64,000 nucleotides of DNA from Streptomyces sp. PsTaAH-137. GTDB taxonomy: Bacteria; Actinomycetota; Actinomycetes; Streptomycetales; Streptomycetaceae. Positions 57,825-64,000 of the stretch are shown piece after piece (the first letter of the stretch is position 1; the number at the start of each line of letters is the position of its first letter). Location: assembly GCF_003259365.1 (NCBI RefSeq), contig NZ_QLLY01000017.1, positions 62,001 to 126,000 on the forward strand, read 5' to 3'. The notes beneath the pieces were generated by a model. That model did not search any database. It saw nothing but the letters and a program-made list of their open reading frames with translations, and was not told the origin of the DNA. A program made the position numbers and the translations under genes.

Positions 57825-58005
57825 GCTGGATCCTCCCTCACAGTGCGGCCCGGCGGGATGCGAGAGCGTACCAGCGTGACGTACGGGGATTCGAAAGTCG
57901 TCCGTGATACCGGACATACGGCAGAACGGAAGGGCGGGTTTCGGCCTAGATTGGGGTCCTGACCAGGCAGGGCAGGACCAGGTACGGCACGGAGGGCACG
58001 AGCGC

Positions 58006-58527
58006 GTGGGCGACGGGACGGCGACGACGGCGTACTGGGACGAACTCGCCCGGCACCTGCGCGGCCGCGGCCTGCCGCCCGGCCATGTCACGGGGACGGT
58101 CACCGAACTCGCCGAGCGGCTCGGCGGCACGGACCCGGCGGCGGTGTTCGGCCCGGCCGAGGAGCTTGCCGGTCGGCTGGCCCCCGAGCGGGCCGCGCCC
58201 GACGAGCACGTGGAGATCTGGCGCTGGACCGCCGACACCTACGCCGACGCGGCGCTCCTGGACCGCTTCGGCACCGAGGGCTGGGAGCTGCGGGAGATCG
58301 ACGCCCTCGGCCGCTTCATCTGCCACCGCGACCCCGAGCACCCCGGCCGCTGGGAGTACCGCAGAGAACCGGCCGCTCCCGGTGGTGAGGTCCCGGAGGG
58401 CTGGGAACCCTGCGGCACCTGGGTCGTCTACCACTGGTACAAGCGCCCCCTGCCCCCGGAAACGGCGACCGGGGCCGGAGATACGTCATCTCCGACCCCG
58501 GTGCGCCGCCGGTGGTGGCGCCGCTAG
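58006..58527 (+). CDS. Hypothetical protein, Trp/Tyr-rich C-terminus
   Basis: 173 residues from a GTG with GGAGGG at 57991-57996. The N-terminal half is helical (YWDELARHLRGRGLPPGHVTGTVTELAERL), and the second half has strands rich in aromatic residues (HVEIWRWTADTY, RFICHRDPEHPGRWEYRRE, GTWVVYHWYKRPLP). No membrane helix or known motif. The N-terminal half resembles the short membrane-associated domains of DUF1700-like proteins, without certainty. Its TAG stop shares the CTAG palindrome with the convergent penicillin-binding protein gene. Confidence 0.6.
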   Translation: MGDGTATTAYWDELARHLRGRGLPPGHVTGTVTELAERLGGTDPAAVFGPAEELAGRLAPERAAPDEHVEIWRWTADTYADAALLDRFGTEGWELREIDALGRFICHRDPEHPGRWEYRREPAAPGGEVPEGWEPCGTWVVYHWYKRPLPPETATGAGDTSSPTPVRRRWWRR

Positions 58528-59984
58528 TTCTTCAGCGCCGCGCTCATCATCGCCTTCGCGATCGGCGCCGCCAGGCCGTTGCCGCTGACCTCGGAGCGGG
58601 CCGCGTTCGACTGCTCCACGACCACCGCGACGGCGACGGACTTCCCCGTCGAGTCGTCCTTCGCGTACGACGTGAACCAGGCGTACGGCGTCTGGCTGTT
58701 GTTCTCACCGTGCTGCGCCGTACCCGTCTTGCCGCCCACGGTCGCCCCGGAGATCTGGGCGTTGGTGCCCGTGCCCTCGTTGACGACCGTCTCCATCGCC
58801 GACCGCAGCTGCTTCGCGGTGGAGGCGCTGACGACCCGCTCGGTGTCGGAGTCCGCGTACGACTTGACCGCGTCCCCGTCCGCGTCCGTCACCTGGGAGA
58901 CCATGTGCGGCGACGCCTGGAGCCCGCCGTTGGAGAGCGTGGCCGAGACCATCGCCATCTGGAGCGGGGTGGCGGTGACGTCGAACTGGCCGATTCCGGT
59001 CAGCGCCGTCTGCGCGTCGTCCATGCCGGACGGGTAGACGCTCTCGGCGGCCCGCACCGGCACATCCTGCTTGGCGTCGTCGAAGCCGAACTTCTCGGCC
59101 ATCGCCTTGAGCTTCTTCTGCCCGAGGTCGGCGGCGATCTTGCCGAACACGTTGTTGCAGGAGTACTGGAGCGCGGTCCTGAGCGTCGCGTTCTCGCACG
59201 GGGCCGACGCGTTCTCGTTCTTCAGGTAGGTGCTGGTGCCGGGCAGCAGAAACGGGTTGGGGGAGTCGGTCTTCTCGTCGACCGACGAGTACAGCCCGTT
59301 CTCCAGCGCGGCCGAGGCGACCACCAGCTTGAACGTCGAGCCGGGCGGCAGCGCCTGCTTCAGCGCCCGGTTCAGCGTCGGCGCGTCCTTGTCGGCCGCC
59401 AGCTTCTTCCACGCCGAGGCGTCCGACGAGCCCGAACCGCTGATCGTCGACGGGTCGAACGACGGCGTCGACACCATGCCGAGGATCTTCCCGGTCTCCG
59501 GGTCGATGGCGACGGCGGCGCCCTTCTTGTCACCGAGCGCCTTGTACGCGGCCTTCTGCACACCCGAGTCGATCGTCGTGATCACGTCACCGGGTTTGGT
59601 GCTCTTCCCCGTGAGCATGTCCACGGGGTTCTTGATCCGGTTGTCGGTGCCGTCGAGCACGCCCTGGTAGAGGGACTCCAGCTGGGTGGAGCCGTACACC
59701 TGTGACGTGTAGCCCGTCACCGCCGAGTACAGCGAGCCGTCCGTATAGCTCCGCTTGTACGCGAGGTCGCTGTCGTCGCCGGTCTTCGTGGAACCGGTCA
59801 CCGCCTTTCCGCCCACGATGATGTCGCCCAGCGGATGCGCGTACTGCTGCATCACGGTCCGCCGGTTGTTCTTGTCGTCCGCGAGGGCCCGGCCGTCGTA
59901 GAACTGCACCCACGTCACCCTGACCAGCAGGGCGAGCACGAGCAGCAGACAGAAGACCGAGGCACGTCTGATCGTCTTGTTCAT
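58524..59984 (-). CDS. Penicillin-binding protein 2 (class B, PbpA-like transpeptidase)
   Basis: 486 residues. One N-terminal membrane helix (ASVFCLLLVLALLVRVTWVQF) anchors a periplasmic-side protein with a short non-catalytic domain and a transpeptidase domain. The active-site motifs are complete: S-T-F-K at 216-219 (PGSTFKL), S-C-N at 275-277 and K-T-G near 421 (GGKTGTA). Length and the MNKTIRRASVFCLLL start match the PbpA group of actinobacterial class B PBPs that cross-link peptidoglycan. The usual partner FtsW/RodA-like gene is absent, so this is a stand-alone paralogue. Confidence 0.93.
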   Translation of the reverse strand: MNKTIRRASVFCLLLVLALLVRVTWVQFYDGRALADDKNNRRTVMQQYAHPLGDIIVGGKAVTGSTKTGDDSDLAYKRSYTDGSLYSAVTGYTSQVYGSTQLESLYQGVLDGTDNRIKNPVDMLTGKSTKPGDVITTIDSGVQKAAYKALGDKKGAAVAIDPETGKILGMVSTPSFDPSTISGSGSSDASAWKKLAADKDAPTLNRALKQALPPGSTFKLVVASAALENGLYSSVDEKTDSPNPFLLPGTSTYLKNENASAPCENATLRTALQYSCNNVFGKIAADLGQKKLKAMAEKFGFDDAKQDVPVRAAESVYPSGMDDAQTALTGIGQFDVTATPLQMAMVSATLSNGGLQASPHMVSQVTDADGDAVKSYADSDTERVVSASTAKQLRSAMETVVNEGTGTNAQISGATVGGKTGTAQHGENNSQTPYAWFTSYAKDDSTGKSVAVAVVVEQSNAARSEVSGNGLAAPIAKAMMSAALKN

Positions 59985-60085
59985 CCCGCACAGAAGACGA
60001 GCGGAGCGAAGGATTTCGTTCCGATAGCGACATGTTTCACAGGTTTTCTCAGGAAGCTCTCACCGAGCGGCCCGGCGCTGACCGC

Positions 60086-60868
60086 TCAGAGGCGGCGCGT
60101 GGCCAGGGTCAGCCGGTCCCGGGCGTCGAACAGCGCGTCCTTGACCATCTGCTCGTGCGCGGGGGTGAGCCGGGCCACCGGCACCGAGCAGGAGATCGCG
60201 TCCCGGGCCGGGGTCCGGTAGGGGATGGCGACGCCGAAGCAGCGCAGCCCCAGCGTGTTCTCCTCGCGGTCCACCGCGAAGCCCTGCTCGCGCACCGCGT
60301 GCAGCTCCTCGATGAGCTTCTCGCGGTCGGTGATCGTGTGCTCGGTCAGCGCGGGCAGCGTCTCGGGGAGCAGCTTGCGGACCTGCTCGTCGGTGTGGGT
60401 GGCCAGCAGCGCCTTGCCGAGCGACGTGGAGTGCGCGGGCAGCCTGCGGCCCACGCGCGTGAAGGGGCGCAGATAGTGCTGCGACTGCCGGGTGGCCAGG
60501 TACACCACGTTCGTGCCGTCGAGGCGCGCCAGGTGAATGGTCTCGGTGGTGTCGTCGGAGAGCCGGTCGAGGGTCGGCCGGGCGGCGGCGACGACCTCGT
60601 CACCGTCGATGTACGACGTGCCGACGAGCAGCGCCCGCACCCCGATCCCGTACCGTGTGCCGGTCGCGTCGGTCTCCACCCAGCCCAGCTCGACGAGGGT
60701 CCGCAGCAGCATGTACAGGCTGGACTTGGGATAACCGACGGCCTCCTGGACCGCGGCCAGGGAGTGCATCCCGGGACGGCCCGCGAAGTACTCCAGCAAT
60801 TCGACGGTCCGGACCGCCGACTTGACCTGCGCGCCACCCGCCGCGGCCCCCGTCTCGCCTGCCGACAT
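60086..60868 (-). CDS. IclR-family transcriptional regulator
   Basis: 260 residues starting at an ATG with AAGGG. IclR winged helix at about 15-75 (VKSAVRTVELLEYFAGRPGMHSLAAVQEAVGYPKSSLYMLLRTLVELGWVE), then the effector domain (ETIHLARLDGTNVVYLATRQSQHYLRPFTRVGRRLPAHSTSLGKALLA, GFAVDREENTLGLRCFGVAIPY). It is divergent from 2,5-dioxovalerate dehydrogenase, with an 18-bp palindrome between them, so it probably controls the uronate pathway much as KdgR-type IclR proteins do in other bacteria. The effector is likely a keto-deoxy acid. Confidence 0.92.
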   Translation of the reverse strand: MSAGETGAAAGGAQVKSAVRTVELLEYFAGRPGMHSLAAVQEAVGYPKSSLYMLLRTLVELGWVETDATGTRYGIGVRALLVGTSYIDGDEVVAAARPTLDRLSDDTTETIHLARLDGTNVVYLATRQSQHYLRPFTRVGRRLPAHSTSLGKALLATHTDEQVRKLLPETLPALTEHTITDREKLIEELHAVREQGFAVDREENTLGLRCFGVAIPYRTPARDAISCSVPVARLTPAHEQMVKDALFDARDRLTLATRRL

Positions 60869-60928
60869 CGCCCTTGACCCCTTCGTTCGACGAGAAATAG
60901 TCTCCGTAGTGTTCATCAACAGAGACAG

Positions 60929-60946
60929 CGTTCAGTATATCGAACG
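60929..60946. promoter_or_regulatory. Probable IclR operator
   Basis: CGTTCAGTATATCGAACG is an imperfect 18-bp palindrome (CGTTC--TATA--GAACG) located 61 bp before the regulator start and 51 bp before the dehydrogenase start. Size and AT-rich centre suit an IclR-family site controlling both genes. Confidence 0.65.
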
Positions 60947-60996
60947 ACCCTCGGGGCTCGTCCGCCGAGCCGCGAGAAAAGCTGGAGGAATCAGCC

Positions 60997-62544
60997 GTGG
61001 GAGACGTGGCAGACGCAGCAGCACCAGTCTGGAGTGTGGACCCCCGAACCGGGAAGCAGCGGGAGCAGGTCGCCGTCGAAGCCACGGCCCAGGAGGTGGA
61101 CCAGGCGGTCCGCGCCGCCGACGCCGCCCGTCCGGCCCTCGCCGACCGCGCCACCCGCGCCGCGTTCCTGCGCACCGCGGCCGACCTGCTCGACGGCGCC
61201 AAGGACCACCTGGTCGAGGCCGCCGACGCGGAGACCGCCCTCGGTCCGGTCCGGCTCACCGGTGAACTCGCCCGCACCTGCTTCCAGCTGCGGGCCTTCG
61301 CGGACATCGTCGACGAGGGCGCCTTCCTCGGCGTCGTCATCGACCACCCCGACGACACGGCGACCCCGCCCATCCCCGACCTGCGCCGCTACAAGATCCC
61401 GCTGGGCGTCGTCGCGGTGTACTCCGCCTCGAACTTCCCCTTCGCCTTCTCCGTGCCCGGCGGCGACACGGCCAGCGCCCTCGCGGCCGGCTGCCCGGTC
61501 GTCGTGAAGGCCCATCCCGACCACCCGGCCACCTCCGAACTGGTCGCCTCCGTGATCCGCCGGGCCGCCGCGCGGCACGGCATCCCCGAGGGCGTCCTCG
61601 GCCTGGTCCACGGCTTCGAGGCCGGTGTCGAGCTGGTCGGGCACCCGCTGGTCGCGGCGGCCGGATTCACCGGTTCCGTCCGCGGCGGCCGGGCGCTCTT
61701 CGACGCCGCCGCCGCGCGGCCGACCCCGATCCCGTTCCACGGCGAGCTGGGCTCGCTCAACCCCGTCGTCGTCACCGAGGCCGCCGCCGCCGAGCGCGCC
61801 GAGGCGATCGGCGCCGGGCTCGCGGGCTCCATGACGCTCGGTGTCGGCCAGTTCTGCGTCAAGCCCGGTCTGGTCCTGGCCCCCGCCGGCGAGGCGGGCG
61901 ACACCCTGGTCAAGGCGCTCACCGCGGCCGTCAGCGACACCGGCTCCGGCGTCCTTCTCGACCACCGCATGCGGGACAACTTCATCGCGGGCGTCGCCGA
62001 GCGCGCCGGGCTGCCCGACGTGTCCGCCCCGGTCACGCCCGGCGCGGGCGGCGACCACACGGTCTCGCCCGGCTTCCTCACGGTCCCGGCCGCGCGCCTC
62101 GCCGTCGAGGGCGGCCCGCACGACCTGCTCCTGGAGGAGTGCTTCGGCCCGGTCACCGTCGTCGCCCGCTACGAGTCGGCCGACGAGATCACCGCCGTCG
62201 TCTCCCGCCTGCCCGGCAACCTCACCGCCACCGTCCAGCTGTCCTCGGCCGAGGCCGCGGGGGAGGGCCGGGGCGCCGAACTGCTCGGCGAGCTGACGCC
62301 CGTCGCGGGCCGCGTCCTCGTCAACGGCTGGCCGACCGGTGTCGCCGTCGCCCCTGCCCAGCACCACGGCGGCCCGTACCCGGCGACCACCTCGACCTCC
62401 ACCTCCGTCGGCGGCACGGCGATCGAGCGCTGGCTGCGCCCGGTCACGTACCAGACCACGCCGGAGGCCCTGCTCCCGCCCGAGCTGCGCGACGACAACC
62501 CGCTGGGGCTGCCGCGGCGCTTCAACGGCCGCCTGGAAAACTGA
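60997..62544 (+). CDS. 2,5-dioxovalerate (alpha-ketoglutarate semialdehyde) dehydrogenase
   Basis: 515 residues of the aldehyde dehydrogenase superfamily. Catalytic Cys 287 in TLGVGQFCVKPGL and Glu 250 in FHGELGSLNPVVV; the NAD(P) loop is AAAGFTGSVRGGRALFDAA. The N-terminus without the long ALDH arm, SASNFPFAFSVPGGDTASALAAGCPVVVKAHPDHPATSEL and the GGPYPATTSTSTSVGGTAIERWLRPV end mark the type III KGSA dehydrogenases. It oxidises the KdgD product 2,5-dioxovalerate to 2-oxoglutarate for the TCA cycle. The GTG has GGAGGA (60984-60989). It is divergent from the IclR gene and followed by a DUF1349 gene. Confidence 0.9.
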   Translation: MGDVADAAAPVWSVDPRTGKQREQVAVEATAQEVDQAVRAADAARPALADRATRAAFLRTAADLLDGAKDHLVEAADAETALGPVRLTGELARTCFQLRAFADIVDEGAFLGVVIDHPDDTATPPIPDLRRYKIPLGVVAVYSASNFPFAFSVPGGDTASALAAGCPVVVKAHPDHPATSELVASVIRRAAARHGIPEGVLGLVHGFEAGVELVGHPLVAAAGFTGSVRGGRALFDAAAARPTPIPFHGELGSLNPVVVTEAAAAERAEAIGAGLAGSMTLGVGQFCVKPGLVLAPAGEAGDTLVKALTAAVSDTGSGVLLDHRMRDNFIAGVAERAGLPDVSAPVTPGAGGDHTVSPGFLTVPAARLAVEGGPHDLLLEECFGPVTVVARYESADEITAVVSRLPGNLTATVQLSSAEAAGEGRGAELLGELTPVAGRVLVNGWPTGVAVAPAQHHGGPYPATTSTSTSVGGTAIERWLRPVTYQTTPEALLPPELRDDNPLGLPRRFNGRLEN

Positions 62545-62549
62545 GCGCC

Positions 62550-63155
62550 ATGGAACTGCACCTCCCCGAACTGCCCTTTCCGCTGACCGCCTACGGCCCC
62601 GACGGGCACTGGGCCTACGCCGACGGTGTCCTCACCGGGCGGGCCGGCGCCCGCCAGGACCGCTTCGTGCCGCCGGCCGGCGACGCGCTCGACCCCGCCT
62701 CCGACGCGCCCCGGCTGCTGGGGGCGCCGAGCGGCGACTTCCGGTTCAGCGCGCGGGTCACCGTCGGGTTCGCGGGCGACTTCGACGCCGGTGTGCTCTA
62801 CGTGCACGTGGGCGACCGGGAATGGGCCAAGCTCTGCTACGAGCGCTCACCGGCCGAGCCGACGATCTGTACGGTCGTCACGCGCGGGCGCTCCGACGAC
62901 GCCAACTCCTTTGTCGTGCCGGGGAATTCGGTGTGGCTGCGGGTCAGTCGGACCGGTTCCGCGTTCGCGTTCCACGCCTCGGTCGACGGGGAGACCTGGA
63001 CCTTCGTCCGGGTCTTCGCGCTCGGTGACGACACGTCGGCGGCGCCGTTGATCGGGTTCCTCGCGCAGTCGCCGACCGGCGAGGGGTGTGACGTCTCCTG
63101 GGACCGGATCGAGTTCCAGCCGGGCTTTCCGGCCAACCTCCGCGACGGTTCCTGA
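62550..63155 (+). CDS. DUF1349 domain protein (concanavalin-like lectin/glucanase fold)
   Basis: 201 residues, 5 bp after the dehydrogenase stop, so co-transcribed. The DUF1349 sheet is recognisable: DRFVPPAGDA, APRLLGAPSGDFRFSARVTVGFAGDFDAGVLYVHVGDREWAKLCYERSP, WLRVSRTGSAFAFHASVDGETWTFVRVF and GFLAQSPTGEGCDVSWDRIEF. No export signal. Relatives have a jelly-roll carbohydrate-binding fold with unclear activity. Linkage to the uronate oxidation gene suggests that it handles a sugar or sugar acid. Confidence 0.88.
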   Translation: MELHLPELPFPLTAYGPDGHWAYADGVLTGRAGARQDRFVPPAGDALDPASDAPRLLGAPSGDFRFSARVTVGFAGDFDAGVLYVHVGDREWAKLCYERSPAEPTICTVVTRGRSDDANSFVVPGNSVWLRVSRTGSAFAFHASVDGETWTFVRVFALGDDTSAAPLIGFLAQSPTGEGCDVSWDRIEFQPGFPANLRDGS

Positions 63156-63297
63156 GCGATCGTTCCCCGCGCCCCTCGTCGCCGCCCCGCCGTCTTGGGC
63201 AGTCTGCCGCCTGGGGCGGCACCCCGGCGCGGGGTGAGCGCTTCAGGGGGCGGTCGCCTCGGCGCCGTTCGCGGGTGCGGCCCCGGTGGGGCTTCTC

Positions 63298-63317
63298 GCG
63301 CAGTTCCCCGCGCCCCT
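63298..63317 (+). repeat. Single copy of the 20-bp GCGCAGTTCCCC repeat
   Basis: GCGCAGTTCCCCGCGCCCCT, identical to the unit repeated at 19624-19844 and 52724-52936, with the same GGTGGGGCTTCTC flank as one copy there. A truncated 15-bp copy is at 63162-63176. This 240-bp intergenic stretch (63156-63396) otherwise contains only GC-rich hairpin-prone sequence. Confidence 0.85.
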
Positions 63318-63396
63318 TACGGGGCTGAAAGCAGCCCGAGAGCGTGCCCCGGCCCAGGTCAGGAACCGAGGCCGGGCCCAGCCCGTCTATGCGGGC

Positions 63397-63867
63397 ATGA
63401 TCCGTACCGCCGTGCCCGCCGACGCCCCCGCCATCACCGCCCTGCACCAGCGCGCCCGAGCCACCTACTACCCCGACGGCTTCCCGGACGGCGACAGCCC
63501 CGAGCTGTGGCAGGAGCGGTGGACGCAGGCCATCGAACGGCCCCGCGCCCACGTCCTGGTCTGCGTCCGCGACGGCGCACCGGTCGGCATCGCCTCCTTC
63601 CGCCGCCCCGACGAGGCCCCGCACGGCACCACGGTCAAGCTCTTCCAGCTGCACACCGACCCCGCCCACTGGCGCCGCGGCATCGGCACGGAGCTGCACG
63701 CGGCCTGCGTCGAGCAGTGGCGGGCGGACGGGATGACCGAGGCCGTCCTGGACGTGCACCGCGACAACGAGCGGGCCCAGGCCTTCTACGCCGCCCACGG
63801 CTGGCACGGCGGCCGCACCGGCTCCGGACACCACCGTGAGCTGCGCCTCGACCTGCCCCGGGAATGA
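63397..63867 (+). CDS. GNAT-family N-acetyltransferase
   Basis: 156 residues. The GNAT fold is indicated by the start MIRTAVPADAPAITALHQRARATYY, the acetyl-CoA pyrophosphate loop FQLHTDPAHWRRGIGTELHAAC (R-R-G-I-G) near residue 95 and the final VLDVHRDNERAQAFYAAHGWH. The acceptor is unknown. The ATG has no ribosome site and lies about 6 bp after a TCTATG -10-like box, so the transcript may be leaderless. Confidence 0.9.
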   Translation: MIRTAVPADAPAITALHQRARATYYPDGFPDGDSPELWQERWTQAIERPRAHVLVCVRDGAPVGIASFRRPDEAPHGTTVKLFQLHTDPAHWRRGIGTELHAACVEQWRADGMTEAVLDVHRDNERAQAFYAAHGWHGGRTGSGHHRELRLDLPRE

Positions 63868-63959
63868 CCGGAGGCGGCATCCGGTTGTACTCGTACGGCG
63901 CAGGGCACCCCCTGCCCGTCAGGACGTGAACACGTAACCAGCTGGAGCGAGAGACCCTC

Positions 63960-64000
63960 ATGCGCGTCGAGATCTGGACCGACATCAACTGCCCCTTCTG
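63960..64000 (+). CDS. DsbA-family oxidoreductase, FrnE-like (5' end only)
   Basis: The first 13 codons (MRVEIWTDINCPF, running into a Cys codon) are visible before the window ends. This is the characteristic start of FrnE-type DsbA proteins, whose C-P-x-C active site begins here. A GAGCGAGAGA ribosome site precedes the ATG. No more can be said from the visible part. Confidence 0.75.
   Translation, partial: MRVEIWTDINCPF

Noticed and set aside
1..64000. CRISPR array, prophage or secondary-metabolite cluster
   Set aside because: No regularly spaced repeats, integrase, phage structural genes, polyketide synthase or NRPS modules were seen. The tandem repeats present are contiguous without spacers.

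Overview
The window is chromosomal DNA from a Streptomyces or close relative. It is very GC-rich, with strong third-position GC bias, many GTG starts and many ATGA/GTGA stop-start overlaps. Gene families (SufBCDSU, PhoX, SigE-type sigma factors, mycothiol-type DinB proteins, secreted pectinases) fit that genus. No rRNA, canonical tRNA or CRISPR was seen.

Region 1 (1-19,600) is mostly housekeeping and regulatory. It holds the 3' end of a suf Fe-S cluster operon (Rieske ferredoxin end, sufC, sufS, sufU, sufT-like), a secreted propeller-like protein, a sulfotransferase, an SMR efflux pump/TetR pair with two tandem operator-like palindromes, an ECF sigma gene with an apparent 1-nt frameshift, dapD, a second sigma/membrane-partner pair, a dapA paralogue, an aminoglycoside phosphotransferase-like gene, an ArsR/SRPBCC pair and a secreted nuclease.

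Region 2 (19,600-24,530) carries structured repeats, a cassette with a Nal1-like serine protease next to a free-standing copy of its own N-terminal domain, an SDR, and a Tat-exported PhoX phosphatase behind a PHO-box-like repeat. Downstream of phoX lies a MITE-like element with 17-bp inverted repeats and a CTAG duplication.

Region 3 (26,060-29,380) is the most unusual part. Two tandem, homologous structured RNAs lie upstream of a TROVE/vWA (Ro60/Rsr) gene. Each contains T-arm, acceptor stem and D-arm of a tRNA in circularly permuted order, mounted on a helical stalk whose helices covary between the two copies. This matches the architecture expected of bacterial Y (Yrl) RNAs. Three 18-bp repeats and a double-TerD gene complete the locus.

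Region 4 (29,500-62,600) is a large plant cell wall / sugar-acid catabolic island. It has a polyol-type ABC transporter with dehydrogenase and DeoR regulator; uronate dehydrogenase and 5-keto-4-deoxyglucarate dehydratase (divergent); a GntR-DHDPS-IlvD/Edd-ABC permease-Gfo/Idh-PmoA-GH43-solute-binding operon of overlapping genes; secreted rhamnogalacturonan acetylesterase, two pectate lyases (PL1, PL3) and a pectinesterase; and an IclR regulator divergent from 2,5-dioxovalerate dehydrogenase. Together, galacturonate released from pectin could be oxidised by uronate dehydrogenase and, through KdgD and dioxovalerate dehydrogenase, reach 2-oxoglutarate. The lactonase/aldarate dehydratase steps are not in the window. 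Interspersed are a third sigma/partner pair and a penicillin-binding protein. The window ends in the first codons of a DsbA-family gene.
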